Shown here piece by piece: positions 8,552-17,680 of a DNA stretch of 64,000 nt. Source of the DNA: Acidobacteriaceae bacterium (lineage in GTDB: Bacteria; Acidobacteriota; Terriglobia; Terriglobales; Acidobacteriaceae); assembly GCA_030041045.1 (NCBI GenBank), contig JASHOQ010000138.1, forward strand, positions 1 to 64,000, read 5' to 3'. The notes beneath the pieces are model-generated. The model was not told the DNA's origin. It searched no databases and saw only the letters and a list, made by a program, of their open reading frames with translations. Each line of letters starts with the position of its first letter. Positions within the stretch are counted from its first letter, which is position 1. Made by a program: the position numbers and the translations under genes.

Positions 8552-10624
8552 TCACGCCTGCCGGTACGGGATCCACACCTGCATGGCGGAAGGCGCCCGG
8601 TTGGCCCAGGCATAGTAAGGAATCAGCTTGAGCCGGGTGTCAGTCTCCTGCGTGTGCTCGCTCTCGCTCAGCGGGAAGTAGAGGCCGCGATCCACGGTGG
8701 GCCGCACGATGACTCCCGCGTGATCGAGGACCATCACGCCATCGAGCAGATCGGGATCATAGCGCGCGGAGGTGGGCGCGCCCAGGCTCGCCGTGTAGTC
8801 GTTCAGGTTGATGCTGGTATCGGCGTCCGGCTGGTCGAGCTGCTCCATGCAGAAGACGCAGGGGCCGCGCTGAAAGGCGACGCGCCCGCGGTCCTCGCTC
8901 ACTGCCGGATTGGCGCGCAGCGCCTGCGTCGGCATATCGAAACTCAGCTCGATCGCGTCGCCGGCTGACCAGCGCCTGCGAATGGGCAGATAGCTCCCCG
9001 GCTGCGCGCCCGCCACAGATGCGCCGTTTACTTTGACGCTCTGCTGCGTTGACCAGCCGGGAATGCGCACGAAGACGGTGAACTCGCCCGGCGTGGCCGG
9101 TGCGATGGTCAGCTTCACGTCGCCATTCCACGGATAGCGCGTCTCCTGGCGGATCTTGAGGCCGTTGCCGTCGTGCAGGCGCCAGCTCAAGTCGGAGTTG
9201 TCATAGAGGTGCACGTAAACGCCGTCGTCACTGGTGCTGTAGAAGTAGCCGGGCAGGGAAGCGAAGGTGCGCTCCAGGTTGGGCGGGCAGCAGGTGGTGT
9301 CATACCACGGGTTGCGGATGCGGCCTTCCGGCGCGTGGCGGTCCTGCGAATTGCCGTTGGGATCGAAGGCCAGGGGATTGCGGTAGCAATAGGTTTTGCC
9401 GTCCAGGGACATTCCCGAGTTGATGCCGTTGTAGAGGGCGCGCTCCACGACGTCAGTAAAGCGCGCGTCGCCGGTGGCGGCCAGCATGCGCCAGTTCCAC
9501 ATCATGTTGCCGATGGCGGCGCAGCTCTCGCCGTAAGCGCGCGCATTGGGCAGCTCATACGGATCGCCGAAGGCCTCACCCGTCTCCCGCGCTCCCACGC
9601 CGCCGGTGACGTACATCTGATGCGCCGCCAGGTCGTCCCACAGCGTGTTCAGCGTCTGCAAGTAAGCCGGGTCGCCGGTCTCGAGATAGTAGTCGGTGGC
9701 GCCGCAGCAGGCGTACATGCAGCGCACCGCGTGCCCCTCGAGATGCGTTCGCGAGGTGAAGGGCACGCCGCAGAACATGTATACGGTTTGCTGCGGGTGG
9801 AGCGGAATCCTGGGGTCGCCGTGCAGAATGTATCCGGCCAGGTCAACGTAGCGCTGGTTGCCGGTGGTGCGATAGAGCTCGATGAGGGCCATCTCGATCT
9901 CGGGATGGCCGGCAACGATTCCCATTTGATTCGGTCCCGGCCCATAGTTGGGCAGGAGAAAGTCGTCGACAAAGCGAATGCCCGCGTCGAGCAGCGTTTC
10001 GTCGCCGGTGGAGCGGTAGTAGGCGATGGCGCCCTGGAGCAGGTGCCCGATGCAATAGAGCTCGTGGCCGGTCGTCTGCGTGTCATATTGCATGCGCAGC
10101 GGCTTGCGGTCGCCCACGTAGTAGGTATTGAGATAACCGCTCGGCTCCTGCGTGGCCACCACCTCGCGGATCATGGCCGCGGTGGTCTCTTTAAGCGCCG
10201 GCTGATTACCCGATTGCAAAGCCCAGCCTACTGCCTCGGTCCACTTGTAGATGTCGGAATCCGCAAAGACCGGCCCGATCTGCGGCGCGGTGGATTTCCC
10301 TTCGAGGCGCAGGAAGTTGTCCATCCGCCCGTGCGCGACGAGCTCGGCCTGCATGGAAGGAATGCTCGACTCGAGGTTCGCCTTGCGCCGCTGGGACCAG
10401 AACCCCTCCTGGATAACGACCGCGCTCACCGGGACCGTCTTCAGCTTGGCATAGGGCGATTTCGAAACGTCGATCACGCCCGCGTTCCGTCCGTCTTGGT
10501 TGGGACGGGTCGCGGTCTCCGCATCGGCGGCCGGGTGCGCCAGCGCACGGCTCATCTGCGAGAGCAAGGCTGCAGCCGCGGACGAAGCGATGAACGAACG
10601 GCGAGAAAGCATGCTCGCCATCAT
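8552..10624 (-). CDS. GH127 beta-L-arabinofuranosidase, Tat-exported
   Basis: About 690 residues. The N-terminus MLSRRSFIASSAAAALL has a twin-arginine-type signal. The fold matches glycoside hydrolase family 127 (former DUF1680). The key residues of the Bifidobacterium enzyme HypBA1 are present with identical spacing: GEAF Glu350 (acid/base), ESC with Glu366 and Cys368, and TTCCPPN with Cys445/Cys446 (zinc ligands and the cysteine nucleophile). The expected reaction is release of beta-linked L-arabinofuranose from arabino-oligosaccharides, such as those on plant hydroxyproline-rich glycoproteins. The ATG at 10624 follows a GGAAAAAAGG stretch; ATGs at 10621 and 10612 are possible. The frame runs further upstream only through the tRNA gene. 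Confidence 0.92.
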   Translation of the reverse strand: MMASMLSRRSFIASSAAAALLSQMSRALAHPAADAETATRPNQDGRNAGVIDVSKSPYAKLKTVPVSAVVIQEGFWSQRRKANLESSIPSMQAELVAHGRMDNFLRLEGKSTAPQIGPVFADSDIYKWTEAVGWALQSGNQPALKETTAAMIREVVATQEPSGYLNTYYVGDRKPLRMQYDTQTTGHELYCIGHLLQGAIAYYRSTGDETLLDAGIRFVDDFLLPNYGPGPNQMGIVAGHPEIEMALIELYRTTGNQRYVDLAGYILHGDPRIPLHPQQTVYMFCGVPFTSRTHLEGHAVRCMYACCGATDYYLETGDPAYLQTLNTLWDDLAAHQMYVTGGVGARETGEAFGDPYELPNARAYGESCAAIGNMMWNWRMLAATGDARFTDVVERALYNGINSGMSLDGKTYCYRNPLAFDPNGNSQDRHAPEGRIRNPWYDTTCCPPNLERTFASLPGYFYSTSDDGVYVHLYDNSDLSWRLHDGNGLKIRQETRYPWNGDVKLTIAPATPGEFTVFVRIPGWSTQQSVKVNGASVAGAQPGSYLPIRRRWSAGDAIELSFDMPTQALRANPAVSEDRGRVAFQRGPCVFCMEQLDQPDADTSINLNDYTASLGAPTSARYDPDLLDGVMVLDHAGVIVRPTVDRGLYFPLSESEHTQETDTRLKLIPYYAWANRAPSAMQVWIPYRQA

Positions 10625-10659
10625 ACGCCTTTTTTCCGCATATCCAGTTGGACTGTTAA

Positions 10660-10737
10660 TGGCGGGGACGACGGGGCTCGAACCCGCGACCTCTGCCGTG
10701 ACAGGGCAGCGCTCTAACCAAACTGAGCTACGTCCCC
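10660..10737 (-). tRNA. tRNA-Asp (GTC)
   Basis: Read on the minus strand, the gene begins GGGGACGTAGCTCAG and ends CGTCCCC-G-CCA. Acceptor, D, anticodon and T arms all fold (T arm GCGGGTTCGAGCCCCG). The anticodon stem CTGCC/GGCAG closes the loop CTGTCAC, giving anticodon GTC. CCA is encoded. It lies 35 bp upstream of the GH127 start. Confidence 0.97.
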
Positions 10738-10865
10738 ACGCGGCGGAACAAACCCGCGGGAAAGTGGGTTGTGCGAGGTGTGCCTCGGTGGCCATCAAGG
10801 GGCGATTTCTGTCCAAATCGCCGGCTGGCGAGAGCCGCGCAACGAGATTTATCTTAGCATAACGA

Positions 10866-12296
10866 ATGATGGAAGTTTTGGAGCGGCTCTTCGAGGAACA
10901 TTTTGGATCGAAAGCCGAGGACGCGCGGCCGCTACAGGGGCAGCTGGGCGGCTCGGGGCGCGTGATTGTGCGCCTCAGGGGCGGCGCATTTTCCGCCATC
11001 GGCATTCTTTACTCGGTGCGCGAGGAGAACGTGGCCTTCCTGGAGTTCTCGCGGCATTTTCGCCGGCATGGGTTGCCGGTCCCGCAGATTTACGGTGAGG
11101 CGCTGAAGGAAGGCGCCTATCTCGAAGAGGATTTGGGCGACACGACGCTCTTTGAATACCTGAGCGCGCACCGCAGCGGCGAGGCCGTGGATGCGGCGGC
11201 GGTGGAAGCGTATCGCAAAGTGGTGGCGGTGCTGCCGCGCTTTCAGGTGGTTGCGGGGCGCGATTTGAATTACAAGGTGTGCTATCCGCGCGCGAGCTTC
11301 GACCGGCAGTCGATTGCCTGGGATCTGAATTACTTCAAATACTATTTCCTGCGGCTCGCCGGCGTGCCCTTCAACGAGCAGGCGCTGGAGCACGATTTCA
11401 CGCGGCTCACCAAGCTGCTGCTTGCCGCCGACCACGAGTATTTTCTCTACCGTGATTTCCAGTCGCGCAACGTGATGCTCAGGGACGGCGAGCCCTACTT
11501 TTTGGATTACCAGGGCGGGCGCAAAGGCGCGCTGCAGTACGACATTGCCTCGCTGCTCTTCGACGGCAAGGCCGATCTGCCGCCGGCGCTGAGGCAGGAG
11601 CTGCTGGAGTACTATCTCGACTGCCTTGGCGGGTACCTCGATTTCAAGCGCGACGCCTTTATGGAGCACTACTACTCCTACGTCTACGTGCGCATCATGC
11701 AGGCGCTGGGCGCGTACGGCTTCCGCGGGTTCTACGAGCGCAAGCCGCATTTTCTTGAGAGCGTGCCTTTCGCGCTCAAGAATCTGCGCTGGCTGGCGCA
11801 CAACGTCAGGCTGCCGGTGGCGCTGCCGGCGCTGATGGATGCGTTCAACGGCATGCTGGGCTCAGAGAAGCTTATGGCGCTGGGACATGCGGAGAGCGGA
11901 TTGACGGTGCGCGTGTACAGTTTCTCGTTTCACCGGCAAATGCCCGCCGACGAGGAGGGGCACGGCGGAGGATTTGTTTTTGACGGGCGCGGGTTGCCGA
12001 ATCCGGGGCGCGAAGAGCGCTTCCGGGTGCTGACGGGCAAGGATGCGCCGGTGATTGAGTATCTCGAACAGCAGGAGAGCGTGCGAAATTTCTTGAAGAA
12101 CGCCGAGGAGATGGTGGACGCGACCGTGGCCAGCTATGAGAAGCGTGGATTCTCGAGCCTGATGGTTTCATTTGGCTGCACGGGCGGACAGCACCGCAGC
12201 GTGTACCTGGCCGAGCAGATGGCGCAGCATTTGCGCGGGCGCAACGGCGTGCAGGTGGTGGTGCGGCACCTCGAGCTGGAGAAGCTGGGTAAATGA
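10866..12296 (+). CDS. AmgK-like sugar kinase fused to a RapZ C-terminal domain
   Basis: A 476-residue two-domain protein. Residues 1 to about 330 form an APH/choline-kinase-type phosphotransferase with catalytic loop YRDFQSRNVM, metal-binding motif FLDYQGGRKG and downstream QYDIASLLFD. This resembles AmgK, the anomeric kinase for N-acetylmuramate and N-acetylglucosamine. Residues about 345-476 match the C-terminal domain of RapZ: SFSFHRQMP, GRGLPNPG, LTGKDAPV and the pocket SFGCTGGQHRSVYLAEQMA (Cys438 to Arg444). In E. coli RapZ that domain binds glucosamine-6-phosphate and the RNA partners. The RapZ N-terminal P-loop domain is absent. The stop overlaps the start of a MurU-like gene by 4 nt, which supports an amino-sugar recycling role (inference). 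Confidence 0.88.
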   Translation: MMEVLERLFEEHFGSKAEDARPLQGQLGGSGRVIVRLRGGAFSAIGILYSVREENVAFLEFSRHFRRHGLPVPQIYGEALKEGAYLEEDLGDTTLFEYLSAHRSGEAVDAAAVEAYRKVVAVLPRFQVVAGRDLNYKVCYPRASFDRQSIAWDLNYFKYYFLRLAGVPFNEQALEHDFTRLTKLLLAADHEYFLYRDFQSRNVMLRDGEPYFLDYQGGRKGALQYDIASLLFDGKADLPPALRQELLEYYLDCLGGYLDFKRDAFMEHYYSYVYVRIMQALGAYGFRGFYERKPHFLESVPFALKNLRWLAHNVRLPVALPALMDAFNGMLGSEKLMALGHAESGLTVRVYSFSFHRQMPADEEGHGGGFVFDGRGLPNPGREERFRVLTGKDAPVIEYLEQQESVRNFLKNAEEMVDATVASYEKRGFSSLMVSFGCTGGQHRSVYLAEQMAQHLRGRNGVQVVVRHLELEKLGK

Positions 12297-13030
12297 AGGC
12301 GATGGTTCTGGCCGCGGGACTGGGCACGCGACTGCGTCCGCTGACTGACGACCGGCCCAAGGCGCTGGTGACAGTGGCCGGGCGAACGCTGCTCGAAATT
12401 GTGCTCGGGCGCCTGCGGCAGTTCGGCGTGAATGAAGTCATCGTCAACACGCATCACTACGCGGAGATGATTCGCGGGTATCTTGCCGGGAACAGAAACT
12501 TCGGTATGCGGATCGAGCTCTCGCACGAAGAAGCATTGCTGGACACGGGCGGGGGTTTGAAAAAAGCGGCGTGGTTTTTTCTGGAAGATGGCGCTGGTGG
12601 ATTGAGTGCGGACGAGCCATTTCTGGTGCACAACGTAGACGTGATCAGCGCCATCGATCTCGCCGGCATGGTGCGGTTTCATCGGCAAAATGCGGCGCTG
12701 GCCACGATGGCGGTGCAGGCGAGAGAGACGGCGCGGCCGCTGCTCTTCGACAATGAGGGAAAACTGCGGGGGCGCGGGACGACGGGTGCGCAGGGCGCGG
12801 GGTTGAAGGTTTTGGCGTTTGCCGGAATTCATGTGATTTCGCCGCGGATTTTTGCCGAGCTGAGCGAGGAGGGGGCGTTCTCGATCATCGATGCGTACGT
12901 GCGGCTGGCGGCGCAGGGCGAGACGATTGCGGGCTTTCGCGCGGACGGCGCGTATTGGCGCGATCTGGGCCGGGGAGAGGATCTCAAGCGGGCGGATCGG
13001 GAGTTGCGGGAACGGGCGGTGGAGAAATGA
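12293..13030 (+). CDS. MurU-like sugar-1-phosphate nucleotidyltransferase
   Basis: A 245-residue nucleotidyltransferase. It opens MKAMVLAAGLGTRLRPLT, the GxGTRxxPxT signature, with Lys in RPKALVTVAG, the acceptor-sugar loop LLDTGGGLKKA and the metal-binding Asp in LVHNVDVIS. The length suits the single-domain MurU type, which makes UDP-MurNAc from MurNAc-1-phosphate. A related enzyme activating another sugar phosphate cannot be excluded. It overlaps the kinase-RapZ gene by 4 nt (ATGA), so kinase and nucleotidyltransferase are coupled as in the AmgK-MurU pathway of Pseudomonas. Confidence 0.85.
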   Translation: MKAMVLAAGLGTRLRPLTDDRPKALVTVAGRTLLEIVLGRLRQFGVNEVIVNTHHYAEMIRGYLAGNRNFGMRIELSHEEALLDTGGGLKKAAWFFLEDGAGGLSADEPFLVHNVDVISAIDLAGMVRFHRQNAALATMAVQARETARPLLFDNEGKLRGRGTTGAQGAGLKVLAFAGIHVISPRIFAELSEEGAFSIIDAYVRLAAQGETIAGFRADGAYWRDLGRGEDLKRADRELRERAVEK

Positions 13031-13291
13031 CGGCCGGGGCCGCAGCCTGGCTGCCGGCGCGCCTCTATAAGTAACATCGAGAACGCTTTGGGTTGTAACC
13101 CTCATACCTATTCCGCGTCTATCAGGGATGGATCGATTCATGGCGAACCGGAGATCCGTATCGTCTGCGGCACTTAGGCCAGCGAGCGGTTCGATCGGGC
13201 CAGAGCGCATTGCGGATTTCCTGGGCCGATCGTGCGGGGAGACGATTCCTTCCGCCGTGCGGCCATGGCTCTGTGCAATCGAGGAGGACTC

Positions 13292-14833
13292 ATGATCCGC
13301 AGGTCCTTGCCTTTCATTTATGTTTCCGCTTTATTGGCGCCGTTCCTCGCGGGATGCTCCAACTCCAAGAGCATCGGCACGTGCGACTGCCCGACCAATG
13401 CCGCTCCGGTCTCCATCTCCATGACCGACGATCCGCCGGCCGGCGTCTCTGTCCTTTTCTTTGAGGTGACGCTCACCAGCGCCACGGCAACATCGTCATC
13501 GGGTTCGCCGGCTCAATTGCTGCCTGAGACTTCGTCGAGTGTTCCAATCGACGTCACGCAATTGCAGGCAGCCTCAGCGTTTCTCAGCTTGTCGGCTCTG
13601 GGTCCGGGAACGTATACGGCGCTGAACCTGACATTCGCCAATCCGCAACTGGTGATTTACAACCAGTCGGATACTTCGCTTGGGAGCAACTGCGCGGTGG
13701 GCAGCGTGTGCCAGTTGACTCCGGCGTTCGACAACAACTCTTCTTCGCTCAGCTTTACAACGTCACCTTTCCCCATCACGGCAAGCGCAAACACGCCCAT
13801 GGGATTCCTGATCGATTTTCGTCTCAACACCGTGATCCAGTCCGATCTCTCGGTGAACCTGAGCGTGGCCAACGGCGTCACCGTCTCTGCGCTTCCGGCG
13901 GCGACGGCAGCGCCGCAATGGGGCACCTTCATGGGAACCGTGCAAAGTGTGAGCCCCAGCACAGATCAGTTCACGGTGCAGACGCCCTGGGCACCGAACC
14001 TGATCGTCGGCGCGCCCAGCGGAACCTTGTTCAACAACTTTCCCTCCAGCGCCTGCACCACGCCCGGCATCGGCTGCCTGGCGCAGGGCCAGATCGTTCG
14101 CGTGCATGTTTCCAGCCTGGTTCCTCCCGGCGGCTTTCTGGTGACGGCCAGCGAGGTGGACTATGTGCAAGCAGCGAGCGCGCAGACGGTGGAAGGAACG
14201 ATCATCCAGCTGATACCGCCCACGGACGCGATTGCCGGCGCACCTCCAACGCTCGTCGTACTCCTGCACGCGAATCCCGCCAACGCTACGGGCTTTCCGC
14301 TGGGGGGCATCGCAGACGTCTTGATTGCCCCGGCGGGCACCAGCTACTCCATCGATTCGAATGGCTTCACCATGCCATCGGGGCTGACGTTTACGGGCCC
14401 GTCGGATCTAGCCGTTGGACAAGCCGTAACCTTGACGGTAGAACCGGGAACCGTGAGCACCACAGGTTCGGGGCCGGCTGAGGGTACGTGGGGGCCTCCA
14501 CCTTCGATTTCCTTTAATGCGTCGAACGTGGAACTCGAGACGAGCCAGATGACGGGAACAATCTTCGCCATCGATGCAGGCACGACCAGCTTCACGCTGG
14601 GTGTCGGCAGTCCGTTCTTCGCGCCATGGCCGTTGCCCTCCGCAGTTTCTTCCTACGATGTGGCGGCGACGAGCCAGACGAACTACACAGGGCTAAGTCC
14701 GGACAACTTCAACGGGCTGGCTGCCAGCGATTTCGTTTCCGTGAACGGCTGGCTCTTTCCGCCGACGACCGCCGGCGGAGGGCCGACGATCGCAGCGCAG
14801 TCGGTCATGTTGCGGACGGCTGCCTTGTTCTGA
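13292..14833 (+). CDS. DUF4382/DUF5666-type lipoprotein
   Basis: A 513-residue predicted lipoprotein. From the ATG at 13292, preceded by a GAGGAGG ribosome binding site, the signal ends in the lipobox LAGC (near residue 20). Residues about 35-190 look like DUF4382: APVSISMTDDPPAG, later VPIDVTQLQ and LGPGTYTALNLTF. The C-terminal half contains beta-rich repeats of the DUF5666 kind (for example FMGTVQSVSPSTDQFTVQTP). The protein is Ser/Thr rich and probably surface or periplasmic. No function is known for these domains. Confidence 0.8.
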   Translation: MIRRSLPFIYVSALLAPFLAGCSNSKSIGTCDCPTNAAPVSISMTDDPPAGVSVLFFEVTLTSATATSSSGSPAQLLPETSSSVPIDVTQLQAASAFLSLSALGPGTYTALNLTFANPQLVIYNQSDTSLGSNCAVGSVCQLTPAFDNNSSSLSFTTSPFPITASANTPMGFLIDFRLNTVIQSDLSVNLSVANGVTVSALPAATAAPQWGTFMGTVQSVSPSTDQFTVQTPWAPNLIVGAPSGTLFNNFPSSACTTPGIGCLAQGQIVRVHVSSLVPPGGFLVTASEVDYVQAASAQTVEGTIIQLIPPTDAIAGAPPTLVVLLHANPANATGFPLGGIADVLIAPAGTSYSIDSNGFTMPSGLTFTGPSDLAVGQAVTLTVEPGTVSTTGSGPAEGTWGPPPSISFNASNVELETSQMTGTIFAIDAGTTSFTLGVGSPFFAPWPLPSAVSSYDVAATSQTNYTGLSPDNFNGLAASDFVSVNGWLFPPTTAGGGPTIAAQSVMLRTAALF

Positions 14834-14868
14834 GGCCGGAGGTCTCTCTGTCTGGCTGGGCAGCAAGG

Positions 14869-14958
14869 TGGCGGAGAGACTGGGATTCGAACCCAGGTTA
14901 GAGTTTCCCCTAAACACGCTTTCCAAGCGTGCGCCTTCAGCCACTCGGCCATCTCTCC
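14869..14958 (-). tRNA. tRNA-Ser (GGA)
   Basis: Read on the minus strand it starts GGAGAGATGGCCGAGTGG and ends TCTCTCC-G-CCA. It has the long class II variable arm (GTTTAGGGGAAACTC region) and T arm CTGGGTTCGAATCCCAG. The anticodon stem CACGC/GCGTG closes the loop TTGGAAA, anticodon GGA. CCA is encoded. Confidence 0.97.
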
Positions 14959-15133
14959 GCGGCGTGGTGGGCTGTCTTTCATCATAATCGATAAGCGGAC
15001 GACGGGCGCGCTGCGCGGCGACGCAATGAAATCGTTTACTGAGGCCGGGTGGCTGATTTATAGTGCCGTCTGGCCCAGCGAGAGAAAAGTACGCTGCTCG
15101 CCCGCGGCATTTCGCTGAATCGAGGTTTAATTC

Positions 15134-17680
15134 ATGCCTTTTATCTCGCGGCGCAACCTGCTTCGTTCCGGTCTGGCTCTTTCGGCGTCTTCCGCGGTGG
15201 CGCGCTCGGCGTGGGCGCGCGCGGCGGCGCTGCTGGGCGGCGATCCGCAGGCCGGTGCGCCGGGAGCTGCGGGCATGCCCGGGCCGCGCGAAAAACTGCT
15301 CTTCGATTTCGGTTGGAAATTTCAGTTCGGCAACGGGAACGATCCGGCGAAGGATTTGGGCTTCGGCTTCGGGCAGGGCGACTTTGCCAAGACCGGCGAT
15401 TTCAAGTTCGCCAAGGTGGGCTACGACGACTCCAAGTGGCGCACGCTGAATTTGCCCCACGACTGGGCGGTGGAGCTGCCGTTTGTTTGGGACGAGGAGC
15501 AGAAGTCGCACGGGTACAAGCCGCTGGGGCGGCGCTATCCGGAGACGAGCGTGGGCTGGTACCGGCGCGAGTTCGAGATTCCCGCGAGCGATGCGGGCCG
15601 GCGCATCGCGGTGGAATTCGACGGCGCCTTTCGCGACGTGCTGGTGTTTGTGAACGGCTGTTTCATCGGGCGCAACGACAACGGTTACGCGCCGTTCCGC
15701 TTCGACATCACGGATTTTCTCGCCGTGGGCGGGAAGAATTGCATTGTAGCGCGCGTGGACGCGAGCTTTGGCGACGGATGGTTTTACGAGGGCGCGGGGA
15801 TTTACCGGCACGTTTGGCTGACGAAGACCGATGCGCTGCACTTCGTGCCCAACGAAACCTATGTGCGCTCCGATTTGAAAGGCGATACTGCTGAGCTTTC
15901 GCTCGGAACGATCGTCGTCAATGAGGGCGGTACGCCGAATTCGATCGCGGCAAGATCGGTGCATGTGACGTGGCAGATATTCGACGCCGACGGGAAGGTT
16001 GTTGCAAGCGACCCGCCTCTGTCGGATACGCCGATCTTGTACTCTGGAGAATCCCGCGCCTTCCAGGCGAAGATCGAACTGCCTAATCCGTCTTTGTGGT
16101 CTCCCGATCATCCTTACCTGTATTCGGCCGTGGCCAGCGTAACGAGCAACGGCAAACTTTGCGACGCGGAGCGGGTGCGCTTCGGCGTGCGCACGGCGCG
16201 CTTTACGGCGGACAAGGGATTCTTCCTGAACGGCCAGCCGCTGAAGATCCAGGGAACCTGCAACCACCAGGACCACGCGGGCGTGGGCGCGGCGCTGCCG
16301 GATCGGCTGCAGTACTTCCGCGTGGGCGTGCTCAAGGAGATGGGCTCGAACGCGGTGCGCACCTCGCACAACATGCCCACGCCGGAGTGGGTGGAGGCGT
16401 GCGACCGCATGGGCCTGATGATGATGTGCGAGACGCGGCAGATGAGCTCGAGCCCGGAGGGTCTGGCGCAACTCGAAACCATGGTGAAGCGCTACCGCAA
16501 CTCGCCTTCGATCATTCTGTGGTCGATCGGCAACGAGGAAGGCCACCTGCAGTTCGATATGGCCGAGGAGGGCGCGAAGATGGGGGAGACGATGGTGGAG
16601 CGGTGCCACGAGCTCGATCCCACGCGCGTGGTTTCAGCGGCCGTGAACGGCGACAACAAGAAGGGGGTTTCGGATGCGCTCGACATTGTGGGCTTCAACT
16701 ATGAGCTGCAGTTTCCCGACGGCTTCCACCAGGCGCATCCCGACAAACCGGTGTACGGCTCTGAGACGGCCAGCGCGATTTCGACGCGCGGCGAATACGA
16801 AACGGACCCGCTGCGCAATGTTTTGAGCGCCTATGACCTGAATCAGCCGGGATGGGGCGAAACGGCCGAAGAGTGGTGGACGTTCTACGGTACGCGGGAG
16901 TGGGAGGCAGGCGGATTTGCGTGGACCGGGTTCGACTATCGCGGCGAGCCCACGCCCTATGGATGGCCCTCGATCAATTCGCAGTTCGGCATTGTGGATA
17001 CGTGCGGATTTCCCAAGGACACGTTCTTTTACTACAAGGCCTGGTGGGGAAGGGAGCCGGTGCTGCACCTGTTTCCGCACTGGAACTTCGATGGCAGGGA
17101 AGGCGACGAGATTCCCGTCTGGGTACACTCGAACCTCGAATCGGTGGAGCTGTTCGTGAACGGCAAGAGCCAGGGCGCAAAGCCGGTTCCGCATCTGGCG
17201 CACGTGGAGTGGAAGGTGCGCTATGAGCCGGGCGCGATTGAAGCGCGGGGCACGAAGAACGGCAAGGTGGTGCTGACGGAGAAGCGCGAGACCACGGGTC
17301 CGGCGACGGCGCTGCGGCTCACGGCGGACCGCACGGAGATCGACGCGGACGGCGAGGACGTAGCGGTGGTCAAGGTGGAGGCGCTCGACAGCGAGGGCCG
17401 CGCGGTGCCCACGGCGCAAAATCTGATTGCCTTCAAGGTGTCGGGCGAGGGCGCGCTCATCGGCGTGGGCAACGGCAATCCCAACTGCCAGGAGAGCGAC
17501 AAGGAGCCGCGGCGTTCGCTGTTCAATGGGCTCGCCGCCGTGATTCTGCAGTCGACCAAGACGGCGGGCACGATTGAGATTGAAGCGACGAACCTGGTGC
17601 GCCACCAGGAGGTAGCGCCGGCCAAGCTGACGATTACAACGAAACAGATAACGCTGCGGCCGGCCGTGCCGGTGGCTTAG
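15134..17680 (+). CDS. GH2 family glycosidase (beta-galactosidase-like), Tat-exported
   Basis: An 848-residue secreted enzyme. The signal MPFISRRNLLRSGLALSAS is of twin-arginine type. The order is: sugar-binding jelly roll (about 50-220), Ig-like domain, TIM barrel and C-terminal beta domains of the DUF4982 kind (VWVHSNLESVELFVNGKSQG). The catalytic acid/base is Glu468 in ILWSIGNEEGH and the nucleophile is Glu544 in VYGSETASA, the normal GH2 pair. It probably removes beta-galactosyl or similar residues from plant glycans; the exact specificity is uncertain. Its last 47 bases overlap the end of the convergent LysR gene. Confidence 0.92.
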   Translation: MPFISRRNLLRSGLALSASSAVARSAWARAAALLGGDPQAGAPGAAGMPGPREKLLFDFGWKFQFGNGNDPAKDLGFGFGQGDFAKTGDFKFAKVGYDDSKWRTLNLPHDWAVELPFVWDEEQKSHGYKPLGRRYPETSVGWYRREFEIPASDAGRRIAVEFDGAFRDVLVFVNGCFIGRNDNGYAPFRFDITDFLAVGGKNCIVARVDASFGDGWFYEGAGIYRHVWLTKTDALHFVPNETYVRSDLKGDTAELSLGTIVVNEGGTPNSIAARSVHVTWQIFDADGKVVASDPPLSDTPILYSGESRAFQAKIELPNPSLWSPDHPYLYSAVASVTSNGKLCDAERVRFGVRTARFTADKGFFLNGQPLKIQGTCNHQDHAGVGAALPDRLQYFRVGVLKEMGSNAVRTSHNMPTPEWVEACDRMGLMMMCETRQMSSSPEGLAQLETMVKRYRNSPSIILWSIGNEEGHLQFDMAEEGAKMGETMVERCHELDPTRVVSAAVNGDNKKGVSDALDIVGFNYELQFPDGFHQAHPDKPVYGSETASAISTRGEYETDPLRNVLSAYDLNQPGWGETAEEWWTFYGTREWEAGGFAWTGFDYRGEPTPYGWPSINSQFGIVDTCGFPKDTFFYYKAWWGREPVLHLFPHWNFDGREGDEIPVWVHSNLESVELFVNGKSQGAKPVPHLAHVEWKVRYEPGAIEARGTKNGKVVLTEKRETTGPATALRLTADRTEIDADGEDVAVVKVEALDSEGRAVPTAQNLIAFKVSGEGALIGVGNGNPNCQESDKEPRRSLFNGLAAVILQSTKTAGTIEIEATNLVRHQEVAPAKLTITTKQITLRPAVPVA

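Noticed and set aside
9173-10717. Plus-strand open frame of 514 codons
   Set aside because: It is antisense to the GH127 gene with complete catalytic residues and runs into the tRNA-Asp gene.
10660-10737. tRNA-Asp as an integration site of a genomic island
   Set aside because: No duplicated tRNA end, integrase or change of base composition is seen nearby.
14693-16609. Minus-strand open frame of 638 codons
   Set aside because: It crosses the tRNA-Ser gene and is antisense to the GH2 gene.
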